Source of the DNA: Neobacillus drentensis
GTDB lineage: Bacteria > Bacillota > Bacilli > Bacillales > Cytobacillaceae
NCBI RefSeq assembly: GCF_021560175.1
Contig: NZ_CP091110.1
Span: 4,032,501-4,096,500, forward strand
Direction of reading: 5' to 3'
Length of the DNA stretch: 64,000 bases
The position numbers and the translations under genes are program-made. Every line of letters starts with the position of its first letter. The first letter of the stretch is position 1. Below the pieces are notes generated by a model. The model made no database searches. It was not told where the DNA came from and saw only the letters and a program-made list of their open reading frames with translations. Positions 62,410 through 64,000 of this stretch are shown here, piece after piece.

Positions 62410-63024
62410 TTATTGAATTAGCTCGATAAAATGGGCTAAGATTCTTGCTGTTAGTCCCCAAATCGTTTTATCGCCATAGCGATAAAAATATTCGTCCATC
62501 ACTCTAGCCCGCCAATTATATTTTTCTCCCCCGGGAATTAAATCAAACGGAAAGTTCTCCGAAGGCTCCGCTTTCAGTGCGACGCGATAGATTTCCGGCT
62601 CATTATGGATAAAGAACGATAAAGGAACCGTAAATATTTCCCCAACCTCTGCTGGACTTGGCTTAATTTTTTCAGGGTTATTGATATAACCTACATAAGG
62701 ATAGAGAATCATTCCAAAAGGGGAAATCATATAATCTAACGGAAAAACATTCGTTATATCTTGTTTATTAATCCCTAATTCCTCTACTGTCTCACGGATA
62801 GCCGCACCTTGTTCATCTAAATCTTGTGCATCAATTCTCCCGCCTGGGAAACAAATTTCTCCCGGCTGTCGCCTTAACTCGAGAGACCGTACTTCAAATA
62901 ACACATGTAGTCCCTCCTCCTTCATCAATAACGGAAGCAAGACCGCATATTTTGAAAATCTTTCACTACCTAAAATCTTAGGGGTATGATCATTTAATTT
63001 GATTAAAACGGAATCTAAATCCAT
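62410..63024 (-). CDS. Nudix hydrolase, CoA pyrophosphatase-like
   Basis: 204 residues. The Nudix box GGRIDAQDLDEQGAAIRETVEELGI (about 78-102) holds the REtxEE metal-binding core, preceded by the CoA-ase signature LRRQPGEICFPGG. It probably splits coenzyme A or acyl-CoA into 3',5'-ADP and phosphopantetheine. GAGGTGAAA precedes the ATG. It is a single gene. Confidence 0.88.
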   Translation of the reverse strand: MDLDSVLIKLNDHTPKILGSERFSKYAVLLPLLMKEEGLHVLFEVRSLELRRQPGEICFPGGRIDAQDLDEQGAAIRETVEELGINKQDITNVFPLDYMISPFGMILYPYVGYINNPEKIKPSPAEVGEIFTVPLSFFIHNEPEIYRVALKAEPSENFPFDLIPGGEKYNWRARVMDEYFYRYGDKTIWGLTARILAHFIELIQ

Positions 63025-63091
63025 AATTTCACCTCACTCTATATGTATTATAAAAATTACCTATTACTACAATACCACTTTTTTCTAATAG

Positions 63092-63120
63092 AAAAAACAT
63101 ACCTTCTTTAGGTATGTTTT
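63092..63120 (-). terminator. Terminator of the ABC ATPase gene
   Basis: AAAACATACC and GGTATGTTTT arms, 7-nt loop; minus-strand T-run. Confidence 0.83.
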
Positions 63121-63187
63121 CAACAATTGAAATAGTAGGAAAATATATCGTTTGATAACGTTTATTAAAATGAAAAAGTTTTTTACG

Positions 63188-63982
63188 TTAAGCTAGGATG
63201 GCTCGATCGCTCGCCATTTGTGTCCCGCGAATTCGTTTAAATTCACTTAACAATCCTTCAATTGTCAGCTTTTGCTTTTCCTCTTCATTCACCTCTAAGA
63301 TTATTTGACCCTTATCCATCATGATCAAGCGATTTCCTAGGTCAATGGCCTGCTGCATGTTATGGGTAACCATTAAGGTAGTCAGCTTATACTTAGCAAC
63401 TATTTCCTTTGTTAAATTTGTAATAAGCTCAGCACGAGAAGGGTCAAGTGCGGCTGTATGTTCATCGAGCAGAAGAATCGAAGGCTCAGTAAACGTCGCC
63501 ATTAACAGGGAGAGTGCTTGCCGTTCCCCCCCAGAAAGTAACCCTACCTTTGCACTAAGACGGTTCTCAAGACCAAGATGGAGGGATTCAAGCACCTCCC
63601 GGAAATAATCCCGTCTCTTTTTTGTAACACCTTTTCGAAGTGTCCTCACTTTATTTCGTGAATAGGCCATTGCAAGATTCTCTTCAATTGTCATACTTGG
63701 AGCAGTCCCCGCCATCGGATCCTGAAACACGCGTCCAATCATTTTTGAACGGTTATATTCTGACATGTTCGTAACATTTTTTTCACCAATTTGGACTTCA
63801 CCAACATCGGGGATTAAAACGCCTGAAATAATATTCATTAACGTTGATTTCCCAGCACCATTGCTCCCAATAACCGTTACAAAATCCCCTGGGTTCAGAA
63901 AGAGGTTGACATGATCAATTGCTACTTTCTCATCCGGGGTTCCTTCATTAAAAATTTTATGAATCTGATTTAAGTGCAGCAT
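63188..63982 (-). CDS. ABC transporter ATP-binding protein (TrpXYZ-like)
   Basis: 264 residues. Walker A GSNGAGKSTLMN, Q-loop VFQDPMAGTAPSMTIEENLAMA, signature LLSGGERQALSLLMA, Walker B ILLLDEHTAALDP and H-loop VTHNMQQA. The FQDPMAGTAPSMTIEENLA segment is characteristic of ATPases that work with the ABC-transporter substrate-binding/permease pairs of the TrpXY (amino-acid) class. The partner permease and binding protein should lie just beyond the right edge. GGGGGACA precedes the ATG. Confidence 0.9.
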   Translation of the reverse strand: MLHLNQIHKIFNEGTPDEKVAIDHVNLFLNPGDFVTVIGSNGAGKSTLMNIISGVLIPDVGEVQIGEKNVTNMSEYNRSKMIGRVFQDPMAGTAPSMTIEENLAMAYSRNKVRTLRKGVTKKRRDYFREVLESLHLGLENRLSAKVGLLSGGERQALSLLMATFTEPSILLLDEHTAALDPSRAELITNLTKEIVAKYKLTTLMVTHNMQQAIDLGNRLIMMDKGQIILEVNEEEKQKLTIEGLLSEFKRIRGTQMASDRAILA

Positions 63983-64000
63983 GATTGTCCCCCTTTGCTT

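Overview
The window looks like chromosomal DNA of an endospore-forming, low-GC Bacillaceae (Bacillus/Neobacillus-type; the genus is my inference). The grounds are clear homologues of spore and Bacillus-specific proteins (CsgA, RacA, a YkuD-type LysM L,D-transpeptidase, YmaF, YvbH, HelD, immune inhibitor A, NrnB), strong GGAGG-type ribosome sites with many GTG/TTG starts, and intrinsic terminators with long U-tracts. No rRNA, tRNA, CRISPR array, prophage or intact insertion sequence was seen.

Layout. 0-1.1 kb: two-component pair (kinase cut by the window edge). 1.2-8.3 kb: acyl-CoA catabolic cluster on the minus strand (SDR, acyl-CoA synthetase with an in-frame stop, TetR regulator, APH-type kinase, ComB-like phosphatase, crotonase, quinone oxidoreductase) with two near-identical 18-bp palindromes that look like TetR operators. 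8.4-18 kb: small regulators, VanW protein, methyltransferase, CsgA, YitT, an erythromycin-esterase-like protein, YmaF, a drug/metabolite exporter and YvbH. The 13.6-14.15 kb gap is bounded by 25-bp inverted repeats, and 18.17-18.34 kb is a 52-bp tandem repeat built from hairpins. 18.5-24.9 kb: second YitT, a lysine (L-box) riboswitch driving a LysP-type permease, asnS with an unusual structured leader containing a possible attenuator, and several tiny genes. 24.9-42.6 kb: HelD, immune inhibitor A, LysM-YkuD, class V aminotransferase, DUF2935, polysaccharide deacetylase, HAD phosphatase, a MerR/DUF3967 protein next to RacA, acyltransferase, NrnB, nitroreductase and an M50-like protease.

42.7-47.5 kb: an osmolyte-type ABC transporter (ATPase-CBS plus a permease fused to its binding protein), convergent with a GntR-TrkA_C regulator of BusR architecture, followed by two tandem paralogous membrane proteins. 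47.5-59.6 kb: a hexuronate/oligosaccharide region. uxuB and uxuA are intact, but kdgK, uxaC and a GPH-type sugar symporter survive only as remnants. An LplABC-type ABC importer, two Gfo/Idh/MocA dehydrogenases, a YesL protein and an FCD-type GntR regulator are intact. 59.6-60.8 kb is a gene desert with a probable transposase scrap. 60.8-64 kb: aspartokinase (YclM/ThrD type), Nudix CoA pyrophosphatase and an ABC ATPase.

The items I would look at first are the acyl-CoA cluster (kinase plus phosphosulfolactate-phosphatase-like protein plus nonsense codon), the asnS leader, the hairpin tandem repeats, the 508-bp inverted-repeat element, the BusR-like locus and the decaying uronate locus.
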